Assembly: GCA_030770545.1 (NCBI GenBank)
Contig: CM061091.1
Coordinates: 12,704,501 to 12,768,500, forward strand
DNA from: Macropodus opercularis
Taxonomy: Eukaryota; Chordata; Actinopteri; Anabantiformes; Osphronemidae
Direction: 5' to 3'
DNA: 64,000 bases
The position numbers and the translations under genes were made by a program. Of this stretch, positions 1 through 17,640 are shown piece by piece. The notes below the pieces were generated by a model. The model saw only the letters and a program-made list of their open reading frames with translations. It made no database searches and was not told where the DNA came from. Each line of letters starts with the position of its first letter. The first letter of the stretch is position 1.

Positions 1-131
1 GTGAACTTGGCCCACAGGAGAGAGTTGGGCACCGCCGTGAGAGTTTCAAGCCGGGTTACGTACACCTGTCCGCCCACGTTTAGCTCTACTATGTCAGGGA
101 AAGTTGATGCTTGGCCGTCGGTTTGTGCCAT
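1..131 (-). CDS. KCTD12-like BTB/T1 domain protein, N-terminal fragment cut by window edge
   Basis: The complement of bases 131 to 1 opens with ATG in a good context (G at -3 and +4) and reads 43 codons plus two bases to the window edge. After a 10-residue leader it contains FPDIVELNVGGQVYVTR and then VPNSLLWAKFT. This is the opening of the BTB/T1 tetramerisation domain of the KCTD8/12/16 clade; human KCTD12 has nearly the same FPDIVELNVGGQVYVTR stretch followed by a VPDSLLW-type motif. Proteins of this clade are cytosolic auxiliary subunits of GABA-B receptors. The rest of the BTB domain and the C-terminal H1 domain lie outside the window. KCTD12 is the best guess by the FPDIVEL opening; KCTD8, KCTD16 or a fish-specific paralogue cannot be excluded from 43 residues. 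Confidence 0.85.
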   Translation of the reverse strand, partial: MAQTDGQASTFPDIVELNVGGQVYVTRLETLTAVPNSLLWAKF

Positions 132-412
132 CTCTGTTTTTAATCTTTGCGCGTCCCTGCAGGCGCACTGTCCACGATAGATGGCTGGGAGTGTCCCCAC
201 TGTACAGAAATGTTTATATTGTGTTGGCTGAGTGGGAGGGGAAGCAAAAAAAAAAAAAAAAACAGCCAACAGTGACATTAACTGTTCAGTGGTAAGCTCA
301 GAAAAATGTATGCTGTATGCTGCCTTCAAGGGCTCCCTGTAACTCCCTAACTTCCAAACTTGCAGACGTCGACACAGCAAGTAGGCTGGAGCCCGAGGAA
401 GATACACTGGAG

Positions 413-421
413 CTATTTATA
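413..421 (-). promoter_or_regulatory. TATA-like box for the KCTD12-like gene
   Basis: The complement reads TATAAATAG, close to a TATA-box consensus, about 280 bp upstream of the KCTD12-like ATG and on the same strand. Transcription would be expected to start near position 385 and give a leader of about 250 nt. The position fits a gene whose human relative has an intronless coding region. This is inference from motif and distance only. Confidence 0.3.
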
Positions 422-2281
422 TTTGTTTCTGTGGATTACACCCTCAACTTTCTCGAGTATGAATATAGTGCGTTACTAGGATTAAAGTAGTTTAATGGAA
501 GTTTACAATAATGTTTATAACTAAACTATAATTGTGTATATTGATGTGCACGGTACATACATCATGTTAAGGGTGTGCTGTACAGTCTGTGGACTTGTTT
601 GTTCATTTCACATGCAAACTAAATACTGCACTATTCATGTTCCTGTCCATGCGCCGCTGTTGCTGATGAGTATGACCAGTGACACCATCCCTCACAGTCC
701 CAACCGGTATTGGATTCTGCTTGATTCACAAACATCATGACGAGAGAGGCCGTTGATCTGCGCTGACGTATTATCACTCACAAACAAGCCAGGTTGGAGG
801 GAACCGAAGCAGTTGGACGGAGGCAGCTGCAGCCTGAGTCCACGGGTCATAATGGCAGTACGTAATCCAGGCCTATCAGTACTGCAGTAAAATAGCCTCG
901 ACACACTAAATATGATTACGGAGCCCGTCTGACACACAATAAGGCTTTTATAGAAGAAAACGTCTTGAAACAACTGGATGTTTAGTCTGAATCCAAGAAC
1001 AACACACATAATAACCAGAATAACTCAAATACTGCCAAATATGCAGTAAATATTGAACCGTTGGCATCACTTTTCCTGTTTTTCCACAACGGGTGCAGAA
1101 GACACGTTTGCAATCAAACACAAACAGGCGGAAGAAGCCTGTCAAAACCATAAACACTGCTCTGTGTGGCTGGTGTTTGTCTGCACTCAACACGCCACCA
1201 TATCGCTTGTAGTCCACTTCACAGGTTTTGCACCTGAAAGTGAGCGATGTGTCCATGACATGAGGTTCTTGTTTCCAGACACAAACTGCAAACTGGGCTT
1301 GACCTGGTCTGCTCCGTTCAAGCGTTTGAATTGCTGGATTAGAGTGACACCTAGTGTCAGCGAATGAGGAGACAGGCTGATGCCCACAGGACAACAACGC
1401 AGAAGCTGCGTGATCATTTAACGGACGTGCGGATTGTTTCCATACGAGGTGCGCAACAAACACTGGTCACTAGCTCAGTTATAAGGAAATACACATTCAA
1501 CCTCTCCCTGTGTTTTTACTCGCCACATCTAAATTTCTATCTTATGTCCAGTGTCAGTGTCTTAAAGGTCAACATTTTTGTCCCAGTCTGCCAGAAGGTA
1601 ATTGGATAAAGGAAGTTGTCAAGTTTAGCTCGCCAGTCATTTCCATGACAATTTAGAGGTTACCATAAAAAAAAAGGGTCAGTCAGCTCATTTACCAACG
1701 TGGAAAGTTCAGCCTGTTGTGCGTTTACAGTAGCATGTTAGTCTCTATCTGGAGACTCTACATGTGAGTGTCTATCAACTTCATATTTCGATATATTACT
1801 GTGTGATATGCATAAAACCCATAGACTTTATTTGGTAATATGTTTGGATCAAACCTTTGTGGGGAAACAGTTGAGTGATGTAATTATCTGTTTTGTGTGT
1901 TTAAATTGCAGCTTAATAGTAGATAACATTGTGACAGTAGCTTTCACAGCTGTCAAACTATTTTATGCGCTACTTTAATTACTGACATCTGCAGTTCACA
2001 AGAAATCTTGTGGATGTCTTGTTTTCCATTTTTGTTTTCATTTCCACCGGCTCCATCTAGTGGCCAAGAGATGGACGAAGGCCACTCACGGTAGAACCTG
2101 TTAAACAGTGTCCCCATGTAATTGTTGTGACTCAGCATTTCAGTTCTTCCTTGGCTGTGTGTGTGTTACTACCTGTCCCAATCAAGTGACCCCCTGCAGC
2201 CTTCTGATGCGACGCCCAGCCGGACAGCGTCGGTCGGCAGCCTGCTGGAGTGTGACCTGTCCCTGCTCATCATCCGTGCGT

Positions 2282-2315
2282 TGTCTCTCTCTCTCTTTCT
2301 CTCTCTCTCCCTGTC
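2282..2315 (+). repeat. CT-rich low-complexity tract
   Basis: TCTCTCTCTCTTTCTCTCTC-type sequence with a few interruptions, intergenic. Confidence 0.85.
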
Positions 2316-5300
2316 TCTCCGTTGCCCTCGTTCGAATCCTCTCCCTGCTCCTGTCTGACACGCAGACAAGAGAGGAGACTCAGAAACCGTCTCATTCTGT
2401 CATGAAGAAAAACACACCCTGCACGCACGGAGACAATTTAGTGATGCTACTGCTTATACAGGATGTGCCCCCCCCCCCTTCTCTTGTTGTCAGTACTCTC
2501 TGAGAGACGATTTCTTGTTTCAGACACTCAAATAATAATAAATAAATAGTTCTGCCTATAGGATGTTCACATAATAAACCGATGATTTAACACACGTGCT
2601 AATGAAGGAGGTGCTGGACATACAGAACATGTGATGAAACCATATACAGAGAATTCATTTGAGGGGCACATCACATAATAATTAGAAATCGAATATTCCT
2701 TATGCTTAAATTTCACTCGTGCATCTCTCTTTGGAGGTGGTTGGTGTTGTGTTTTGTGTGTGTGTTCTCGTCACCTTCTCTCAGCGTCACAGTACGTCTG
2801 CAGCCTTGCGCTCCTCAATTATCCCTAATGGATCCTTTGGCTCAGACTCAGCCGCTGATTGTGATACTAAAGACACACACACTGGACGGGACAGGGTGGG
2901 GCTCGGGGCAGATGTGTGTCGTGATGAGCTAAGAGGTACGACGTCCCCTCGAACATTTGCCTCCTTTCTTTGTCCTTTCCTTCTTCCTTCTTGTGCCTCA
3001 CTAGTTCTCTTCCCTTAGCACTGCAGCTCCTGTGAAATATTTATTGTAGTAACCAGTTAATTTACCTATAGCCAAATGTTATAAAATTACACCAAACCAC
3101 AAAATATTATATTTGACTTGATTCTTGAGAACATGAACATTTTAATCACGTGACATCTTCTGTGCATGTGTCAGCCGCCCCCAACACCATCCTGACCTGG
3201 AAACAGCTCACATGGGTCCTAGCCTCCCTCCATCATTCACAGGGTGGACATGTACCCTGTGGCAGTGTGTCTTTGTATATTTGTGTGTGCATGTGTGTGT
3301 GTGGCTGCCACATTTCTCTCCTCACCGACTTCCTATTGTTAAAAAAAAAAAAAAAGGCTGTTCATCCAGCGCGTTCCTTCTCCTCGGCTTTGGAAGAGAG
3401 ATGAGCCGAGCGGATCACGTGGTAAAGCAGAGCATCTGTCCTCGAAGGCCTCGGATGAGTAAAGAACGTCGGAATCTAAAGACATCTTCCAATGAAACAA
3501 GGCATTTAAAACTCAACTTTACACATTTACAGCAAATTCCAAGTCAGCCAACGTAACAGCCATGTCAGCCAGGTCCAAGAGGACAGTTTGATTCTCTTTG
3601 ATCCACTGGGCCTGATGGATCGTAGCACTTGCAAACTCTATTCTCGGAGGATCAGAGCGAGTGTTTGCCTCACAGCTGTAATTCCACATCGGTGGGGCTG
3701 ATTCGTGACTCCAGCTCTTGGAGAACCAGTGGGTCTGCTGACTGTAAAACAGTCGTTTCATTCCTGAGCTGAGACCCAGACTGTCTACCTGCAGCCGGCC
3801 CGAGTGGAACAAAGCTGGATCTATAATCAGATTCTCATGGCTGATTCGATTAGAGCAGCTGCTTCATTCATTTTGCTAAAGATGCTCCTCAGCTGCTTGT
3901 AGGGACTAATGGAGGAGATGGAGAGATATATGGGAAGCTGCTTGACGTGACATTATCTTGTGGTGTGCGTGTGTGTCCTTGAGAATTAAAAGCTGTGTAT
4001 TTTGCCAACAGAGAAAACATTCTCAAACCACCAGCACACCCCCACACATTTGTGCTTCTCAGACTTACATTGCTGTTGTTTCTTTCTCCTGTTCTGTTGC
4101 CTTCTACCTATGTTCCGAATAACTCTCCTGCAATTAAATTATGGGGGACAGTGTCTCAGCTTCAGATGAGATATGAGCTACCACAAAACCCTTTGATGTC
4201 CCAGTTTTTAATTTCTTACATTAAGAAACAATCAGTCAAGACCTCATTCAAGTTCAAAAATAGGTTGGGCCTGTTTAACCTTCATGACCTTCTCAGTCCA
4301 GCGTTCTTTTATTTTATAGTGGGTTCAGGACATGGGCAAACCAGCAACACTGTATGACTTGAAAAGACACTTTCCAAAGGAAAAAGTCAAAATAAAAGGT
4401 ATGTGACAAAGTTAAATGTGACTGGAAACAGGAAACCTTAAAATCAGAAAAATTATATTTTACTCAAACAAAGTTTGATGAAACCTGGAGAGTCCTCTCA
4501 CCTAGAACCTTCTCCCTAAACTCCGCTCACATCAGATGTCTATCAGAGCAGTCTTGTCTCCTCATGTCCACTTTGACTTAAGTCCTCTAGTGGGATTTTA
4601 ATTCCCAGAATTCCCTTTATCTGTTAAAGTTGATCTGGGAAAGTAGGTCCAGGAATAATTTGACCAGACAGCAGATAAAATACCGTGAAGAAAAAGTGGT
4701 TCAGCTTCACATTTTAAACATTCTGTCTGTCTGTGGGCCAGAAGTTCAAATCTGCTCGTTTCCCATTTGGGATCTAATTAGATGCTTAACCAGACCAGGA
4801 AGGAATGCAAGCTGGGAGAGTAATTCTCCGTCTGTACGAGGACATTGCTTCCCTATTTAATACAAACATAATGTTATTAGGAGTAGAAGAGCTTCTACCA
4901 AAACGATGATTTGCAGATGAATTAATTATAGATAACTATAAATTCAATACAAAGAAATGCCTCTTTAAAATGACACAGATCTTCTAAATATATATTTATT
5001 ATGAAGGAATCTGTTTTGGTTGTGATCCAAAGTCTGTGTAAGAGAACGTCCTACACCAAAAGCATCCCCCAACAATCCCTTACTCATCCGCAAAGCCCGA
5101 AATAAAAGGATTGACTTTCGGACAAGCGACACTTTCCGTCATAATTGTTAATTATCATGAGTGCTCTGTGAGGCACTTTCTATGAATGGCCATGGGACGC
5201 TCTCTCTTTCTGCACCCTGCGTTCTTTTTATGGGATTGATCTTATTTCTCAAGGACGTCTAAAAGGACGGCAGCAAATGGAGGGAGGAGGTGCAGCAGAT

Positions 5301-6509
5301 GGGTGGGGCACCCGCGTCATCGCTGCGCAACAGGGTTGGCGGGTTTAATGGAAACAGGCGCCATTAAGCCCCATCCTTTACAATTCCCCCACCCAGGTCC
5401 ATCCTCCCCCGTGACCACCACCGGTAACCCCACCCATCCTCTGGTGGCTCCTCCCCAAGTCCCAGAGGAGAGAGTCCAGCACTTAAGATAATGTAAATAA
5501 CCATAGAGGGAGAGCTATTTTAAGATGCCGCCTTTCAGTGTGGCCATGGAGGAGGACAAAGACGCAAGCCAAGCGATTGTAATTTCAGTCACGTTTTCTT
5601 TCATCTTGCTAGCTGAAGGGCCGGCTGTACAAAAAAGAGCTGGGACCCGGCCTTCACATTGGATGTGCGCCATAACACGAGAGCCTCAAAAAAGCTTAAA
5701 GTTCAAAACAGAACAGAAAATGCAGAAACCATCTAAATGGTTTCTAGTAAAACAGGTAATTCAAAGGGACAGTAGTGTTTTCTTCACCCTGTTCCAAAAA
5801 CACAAAACTAATTTAAAAAATGAATTAAATTGCATGTCAAGAGTTCACAAACAAATTGGTATAATCTTTTTTACAAAAATTTGCCTGAAATAATTTACTT
5901 TTTTATTGTTTCATTTTTTTATGACATCAAAAATAAATAAACATTTCAACGGCATCCCTTTCTTTTTATGGGAATCATTTTAACCAGCGTTACTGTATGT
6001 ATTTTTTCTACCTCTTAAATATACAAACATCACAAAAAATAATCTGCACGCTGCCGCTAACATCGAATAAAGAACAGGTCAACATGGTTAACTCTGCAAA
6101 TCGCAAACAATATTACACAACAGCCTAGATGTACTGCACACGACTTGAAACAACTAGATGGTTTGTAGAGGTTACATTCAGATTCAAGTCTTAGTCTCTT
6201 TTTCTGAGCTTCGATAAGGCAGCTGAGTACAAGATCATGTCAACATTAACTTACACTTAGTTTTATGCTTTAAGTCAACTACCACCACTACTGCTTGTAT
6301 GGTTTTTACTCAGTGTGACACATGAGTTGTTGCTTTCTCGATTCACAGTCATAATGCGGTTATCAGTAATATTTAATAATATACATGAGAATGCCTGGCA
6401 CATCTTATTCCTTTTGGGTGTTGGGTTAGGCAATTAAAACTAAAAAACACAAACAAACATTGTGCTAGAAATGTGAATTAAATACATATTAAATTACATA
6501 TTGGCTATT

Positions 6510-6515
6510 TTTATT
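6510..6515 (-). terminator. slc5a7: Candidate slc5a7 polyadenylation signal
   Basis: The complement reads AATAAA about 545 nt past the slc5a7 stop codon, the first such hexamer I saw downstream. Another lies at 5902-5907, so the true 3' end is uncertain. Confidence 0.3.
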
Positions 6516-7060
6516 GTTATTATTATTATTTTAATTGTTGTAACTCCACTAAAATGTACATGTGATATTGCTTTTACTAATGTAATTGGTGCATACAGTT
6601 GACCTGTCGTCCGAACTATGGTTGTGCTGGCAGTTGCTTTTTCGAAATCTGACGAGATATATTCTCCTTTTCAGAAGGACGCAACGTCTCTTACCTTCAC
6701 TTCTCTGCACTTTGATAAAGGTCTGCTTTTACGTGAGTGATAAAAAAAAAAAAAATCAACTTTCCTTCAGGAATATCCTAAAATCCTCTTTGGAAATGAT
6801 GCGCTTACAAGACACCCAGCTATCTAGAAGTACTACATGAGTGTATGTGTGATATTTTGCTGAAGAGCTTCGTCTCTGGACAATCAGCCAGCCGCTACAC
6901 TATATATCTATATATCCTGGAATGGTTTGATCCAGTCACTGCAAGCGCAATGTGGTATTTTGTAGTGACAACGGACGACGTCTGCTTATTGTCTGTTTTT
7001 GGGACAGCACAGGCCCAGTCGTGTGTAGTTTTTTTGTTCTTTAATCACGTCCAAAGTTTG

Positions 7061-10217
<3,157 letters not shown>

Positions 10218-10230
10218 CGTCGGTCTTCAG

Positions 10231-10248
10231 CTAGGAACGGGCGGGCAT
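10231..10248 (-). other. slc5a7: Short upstream ORF in the slc5a7 leader
   Basis: An ATG followed by four codons and TAG (MPARS) ends 13 nt before the slc5a7 start codon. Its context is weak (T at -3). It would sit in the same exon as the start codon if that exon begins at the AG acceptor before 10254. Role unknown. Confidence 0.35.
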
Positions 10249-10774
10249 GGAGAACTGCTTGGCGCACCAGATCCAGTCATACAGGAAAAAAAAAAAAACA
10301 GTTTTGATGCACTTTATTATTTTTACAATTTCGATTTCTTTTAAATCAACAGGGATATTTGATATTACAGTGAGGTTTAGTTGGGATAGGGGTTCAACCC
10401 ATCCAATACGCGTTAACTTGATGAAATACAAAATTATGTTTCGAAAAGTAAAAATACTCAGTGACTTACTACATTTCACGCAACTTACTAGAAGCACCTT
10501 CTTATAATATTGCATCGGTTATATTGATTGTATTTGTTTCGTGAATTTGCTTTTTCGTGTTCAATATCTCTCTTTGTCGTCTCTTTTTTGTATTTCCGGA
10601 GATTTGTGCGTAAAATTACCATTACGCACCGTGTTCATTATAAAAACGCAGGCTCGGGACGTTCGAGTGAACCTTCAACGAATTATTCTGTAGAAAACGA
10701 ACTATAATTCACATACCACCACTTAAAATGTCACTTTTAACTAGAAACGTTTGAAAAACGCATGCGCAACTTAC

Positions 10775-11050
10775 CAGGTATTTCTTAAATCATGTATTGG
10801 GGCAATTGAAGCCAAACCCAAACCAGACAAGATGTGGACTATGAAGATCCGTGTCCCCTTTGCAGTCGGATGTAACGTTGGTGGAGGTCTCCCGGGTGAC
10901 TTACTGAGGCTTATATGGGGGCAGGTGCCGTCACAGGACAGGGACACGCGTCAGAGAATCCAAACGTCTCTCTTAATGAGCACCTTGTATGGAAACACGC
11001 CAGAGCACGAGAAGGAAAGGTCCATTTACAGACTAAAGAGGAGGCACTGA
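10775..11050 (-). other. slc5a7: Candidate non-coding first exon of slc5a7
   Basis: On the minus strand, ATACCTG|GTAAGTTGCG forms a strong splice donor with exon end at 10775, about 520 bp upstream of the probable acceptor at 10254. Mammalian SLC5A7 also has a non-coding leader exon. The upstream limit given here is only nominal; no clear core promoter was seen. RNA-seq would settle it. Confidence 0.35.
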
Positions 11051-14000
11051 AACTGATTCATTGAATGGCATCGAATTTTAGAATCAATGATGCAGTTTGC
11101 TCCTTGAATAATCAATCAGGTGTGGACGTGTTTTGGTTCACTTGGCTCCAGTTCTTTCAAATTCGATGCGTAAATACCACCTAATTGCGCCGCCATACTT
11201 CACGTGGCCTTTGGTCCGCTGTCACTGTCCCCTCGTTCGTATTTTACCTTACAACCACAATTACACAGACTGTTTAAGGTGACGGACGAGGACGAGGACT
11301 CCTCTCTCTGCCCTGTGTGCTGCAAAGAAGAAGCGTTACGTTTCTACTCTCTGTGACCAAACAGATGAATTCTCAGTCACAGGCTTCTCGTTGAAGAATT
11401 AAAGCTCATTTAAGTCTGTATCTGCTACTGTACCTTTACTCCAGAAGGCACAGTTTGTAACTAATGGCCTCTTTTTGCGTTTCGTTTAACCGGGCTGCTC
11501 TTGTCAGAACTGACAGGCTTCCAATTAGGATGGGTCCTGAGGAGCAGTGGAGATATTTAATGATACAGTCTAACTTTAAAAAAATGTCACGAAGTCTGAC
11601 TCACAAAACAGGGCGTTTGCCAGGAATGAAATCTGGCGCTGGTTCAATGTGCAGCTATTTAACAGTAAAAGATTAAAAACAGCAAACCACTGGATAACAG
11701 TTGGTTCAAAGCTGGAACTTAAACTTTGTTTTTGTTGTTGTTATTATAAGTCAAGGTAATTTCACGTCTTGGCTTGTTTGAATGTTATAATCATTCTTTT
11801 ATCTTATTTTCGTATACTTATATTGCTCTGTGGATCAGCCTATTGATCTGATGGTACGTCAGTAATGCCTATGGTCTGTGCTTTCTCATTCTCCTCTAAA
11901 GTAACCCTGTGCAATGTTTGTGTTGTATTAACACATCTTAGTTAAGTGGAGCTAATGATGACGACTTTTACAAAGATTAAATAACAAATAAAGGCAGAAG
12001 AAGCTCATAGCACAGACTGAGCCGTTGAGTAATTAATTTGATTAACACTGACTGAAACACCTGACAAGTGTTGTTACCTGTGTAATACTGGAGCCAAGAT
12101 CAGAAGCATCCAGCAAACAGCTGGGAAAGATGCTAACCACACACTTGACAGATGGCTGGGAAACGATCTTGACACTTTTTCAAACCCAACACTACACCTG
12201 AGCCTCGATTTGTTTGTGGCTGGATAATATTGGTCACACACGCACAACCTGATCATCTCACCATATGAACATAAAGATGCTAACAACACAGAATTCACTA
12301 AATCTATAGAACTATGGTTTTACATAACATTACACAAATGATCATAACTTCTATAAATGGATGTTTGTAATTAACTACATAAATTGTTCAGGGCCCAAGG
12401 ACTCGAGGCTTAATGAGCATCTGTTGCTGGCAGAGCTCATGATGTTTGAGAGTCTTTCAACAGATGACACAAGACACAGTGTGAAGGCAGAATAACTGCA
12501 ACATAATTTACCACAACACAAAACATTTCCTACTGGATTTATTATCCACAAAATCCCTACAGACCATTTGAGGAAACATGTCTGAAGGTAAACTGGTGCT
12601 CCAAGGGTCCCTACTTTAGAAAATATGTTATGATTTGCATATGACGTAATCTCTAAAGGACCACCGGCTTGTTTTAAAAATGTGAAGACATGAGTAGGTT
12701 ACCACAAATCCAGCATCTCCTGGTAAATCACAGTTAGAAATTGTACCATCCATAATAAAATCAATCTGCCGTCCTTAAAGCGTGTAGAATTGGGATTGGG
12801 CGCCCCCCAGTGGTTGTAGAAAAGAGATGGTCTCTCTCATTGCCACAAAAGCGCTGGGATAATGATTTACAATATACAGCATGTGAAACATTTTCAACAA
12901 CCTGACAACAAAATAGATTTAGCAGATTTTTCAACTTGTGTTTCTTTTCTTTAAGCTGGAATTGAAAAGAATACTTAACGTGTATCACTTGCTTAACATG
13001 AATGCGTCTTAATGGTAAAACCATGACCCACTTCTTCATTTGTTGACAATTCCTAGAAGGAAATTCTCCAAACTAACAGTAATTGTTTTACCCTAAACAA
13101 CAACCAGTAACACACACTACAGCTATGACTAAATGTGATAGATGTTTTAAATGTAACTTAAATTACTTAAGACTAAAATGTGTCAGTCGTTTGGTCTGAT
13201 AAACATATTCGGGCAAAAAGGACCAAACATAGTAATCTGACCAGTTTTAATGCAAGCTACAAGCACAATAATAAAAGCTTTCAGTCAGAGACTAAAGAAG
13301 AGGATCAAAGGCCTGAAGTATAGATTTGTGTAGACTGTGTCCATCTGCCTTTATCACTGGAGTACAATAAAAAATGTAAGAATCAGTTTGTTTAAATATA
13401 TTTGTCAGTGAACAATGAAATAAGGCAAAGACAAAAACACAAGGTGAAAAATATGCGGGGTAGAGACATTTTGACTCAAGAACTGTAACTAAACATTGAC
13501 ATACTTCTATAATATCTTATTTATCACTTGTAACTAGGTTAACGAATATTTATATACACACTCAGCCACAGCCACATCATAACTACATGGTCCTATAGAA
13601 AAATGTATCCGTTACAATCTTTAATCTTCACAATATATTTTTACAGCTACTCCAAAGACAGCGTCCATTTAACTGAACATGAGCAGAGCTGCATGAAGTA
13701 TTAGCTACTAAAGACTTACTGTGTGCTGCAACTACTGTTTTTAAAGTGACAGTGAGATGACTAAATATGAAAAGGCAGTGTAAACTGGAATGCATGGAAC
13801 GCGTGATGCTTCAAATCAAGCATAAATAATATTCTAACAACTGTGGCCTTACAGATGTGAGGAAAACAATTTAAGAGGAGGTTTTGGCATATTTTAGAGG
13901 AGAACACAGTATCTACAGTCTAGCAAGCTATTTTTCACCCATTACATTCAGATTTGACAGAGACTGGCCTCTACTTTAAAGCTGAGAGTTGCTATCCTGC

Positions 14001-14871
14001 TGTGAGGAGGCCACACCCACTCATCAACCGCTTCATCCTCGTAAGGACACACACAGACAGCCATTCACACCCTATGGGCAATTTAGTGAGTGTCCAGTCA
14101 ACCTGACTGCATGTTTTTGGATTGTGGGAGGGAGCCAGACCTGGAGAGACCCCACGCGGAGACATGACAATGAAAGGCACCTGGGTGACCCCAGCAATTC
14201 AACCCAGGTCCTTCTTGCTGCGAGGCAGTAGTGCTAACCACTACACAACCATGCTGCCCACAGCACGACACTAATACTGGTAAGTGTAAACTAGTGGAAA
14301 AGCAGCAACAACACAAAGCTTACATCACTGGCATCATGCAGCGACGGGCTGAATAAATCAGATATCACAGTTACTGTCTCTTCAGGGAATCTGGCACATG
14401 CTGTTATTTGGACAAAGGGAGAGATGAACAAAAAAGCATAAAGGAATCATTTCTACATGACATTCCAGACAATTGTGTTCTGTTAAAGCAAGATAGCACC
14501 ACCAACAAAAACATCCTAAGAGCAGCTATTTACAGCTGATCGTGACCTCTGTGGTTGTAGGTTTAAATAGGAGGGTAGCGAGAGTAAGAACACATCTTTA
14601 AATGTTGTGCTGCTGAACATCTGTATGAATCACAAACTAGTGTATACTAAAATGAATCCGCCCGAACCCGTGCTACTTTTGGCCAGGTAATTTAGTGCTG
14701 TGGCTGCTTTTTCCAGTGTTTTTACTGGTACCATAATCTAAGCATCTGAACGCCAGACTAAAAACACAAACAGTACTGTCTTTCATCGACCCTCTTAAAA
14801 CATGGTCAACCTGTCTTTCATTAAAGACTTCAAAGGACGGTGCTACTTCCAGTGTGTTCCTCCTCATGGCT
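11051..14871. other. Intergenic region between slc5a7 and arl6
   Basis: No coding exon recognised. The right-hand part should contain the arl6 3' untranslated region. The stretch holds the SINE-like repeat at about 13998-14264 and otherwise AT-rich single-copy-looking sequence. An AATAAA on the minus strand (12538-12543) and ATTAAA variants (13620-13625, 13246-13251) are possible arl6 polyadenylation signals, none convincing. Confidence 0.5.
13998..14264 (-). repeat. SINE-like interspersed repeat of percomorph fish
   Basis: Read on the minus strand it begins GGCAGCATGGTTGTGTAGTGG, goes on TTAGCACTACTGCCTCGCAG and GGACCTGGGTTGAATTGCTG, and ends with the complement of CATTCACACCCTATGGGCAA. This is the layout of a very common fish repeat whose head resembles a tRNA promoter (A-box-like, then B-box-like GGTTGAATT). 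The copy is diverged, with small indels. The family name was not assigned. Confidence 0.6.
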
Positions 14872-16638
<1,767 letters not shown>

Positions 16639-17237
16639 TGACTAGCCAGCAAACATCGGCTGTCTGTCTAATCTACAAAAAAAAAAAAAAACAGGACCAT
16701 AAATGAAACATCACCACTTAGACTGATGAACTGACAGCTTATGTTTCCTTTTCAAATGTCTGTGAAAACAACTGCGGCATTTAGCGACTTCCGTCCACTA
16801 CAGCCACCTGTTACACACAGCTCACGCAGACGCCTAACGCCTTTTATTCGCCAGCCATTAGCACTGGCTTAACTAACAGCTAACACGATTAGCGAACTCG
16901 TATAGTGTGCTCTCATAAAAGATATCCGCTAACAGCTATTTAGCTAGTTAACGCGTTAGCTAATCCCTTGTTGCTGTCGCCAGCTAGCGTCGGCTAACGC
17001 TTAGCCACTGCTTAGCTAAGATTGTAAGTCACACAGACATTTATATACATATATATCGATTACTCACTGCGCTGCGTGATAGTGCCAATTTTACAAGATA
17101 GCAACAAACATAAGCCAGGGTGGATAAAACGCGTTTGGACCCTAAATTAGCTGACTGTCGTTAGCTCATGCTAGCCGCTGATGACTATTTTGCTAACGGT
17201 GGCTGGTATATTCCATTGCCAGACACTTTGGAGCTAC

Positions 17238-17400
17238 CTGTGTTTTAGCCTTGGGGCGTTGTTTCCAGGATGAGCTCGATCAACGCCTCCTTAGGTTCAT
17301 TGAGTCCTCAGGGTAAAACCAACGCTCTGTTCATTTCGCTTCTGCTCTCTAGTCGTGGTCTCTAGTTATTTACGCCGTGTTGCTGGGAAACCGGTGCGTT
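17238..17400 (-). promoter_or_regulatory. arl6: arl6 promoter and candidate non-coding exon 1, with X-box-like motif
   Basis: On the minus strand AAACACAG|GTAGCTCC forms a splice donor with exon end at 17238, able to pair with the acceptor before 16672. Upstream of it, plus-strand bases 17379-17391 read GTTGCTGGGAAAC, which fits an RFX X-box (two half-sites, GTTGCT and GGAAAC, spaced by one base) apart from one off-consensus base in the second half-site. RFX factors drive many BBS and other ciliary genes. The exact transcription start is not visible. Confidence 0.45.
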
Positions 17401-17535
17401 GACTCTAGTCTGCCCCCTGCGGGACAAACGAGGCTGCTACACACGCGAGGAAGAGCAGCAAACGCGTCAGGTTCTTGATGAGCATAAGTGTCTTATGACG
17501 TCACGGCTTATTATGTTAGGGGCGATATGTGGATT

Positions 17536-17640
17536 GGAGCTGGTACAACCTGGACAGGCCACCAGTTTATTGCAGATGTGAGACACAGAGACAACGATTC
17601 ACATTCACAATTATGTGCAATTTAGAGTCACAATTACAAT
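17536..17640 (+). repeat. Fragment of a common fish interspersed repeat
   Basis: The sequence contains CCTGGACAGGCCACCAGTTT, then CACATTCACAATTATGTGCA and ATTTAGAGTCAC. These are hallmarks of a highly repeated percomorph element (normally ending in CATTCACACCTATGGGCAATTTAG-like sequence), here truncated and diverged. It lies just upstream of the arl6 promoter. Confidence 0.55.

Larger units (their letters stand above)
132..7060. other. Intergenic region between the KCTD12-like gene and slc5a7
   Basis: No coding exon was recognised on either strand; the longest open frames (for example 948-1463 and 3519-3812, minus) have no familiar domain. The stretch holds a poly(A) run at 246-263, a CT-rich tract at 2282-2315, another A run at 3341-3355, and AT-rich sequence that should include the slc5a7 3' untranslated region up to 7060. 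A homeodomain-site-rich block near 5100-5270 may be regulatory (see findings). Confidence 0.6.

Noticed and set aside
948..1463. 171-codon minus-strand open frame
   Set aside because: No domain or compositional sign of coding; overlaps an equally long frame on the other strand. A protein search would decide.
3519..3812. Minus-strand frame with a NYSCEANTRSDPPRIEF-like segment
   Set aside because: Looks superficially like part of an extracellular domain but matches no family I know, and lacks convincing flanking splice sites in frame.
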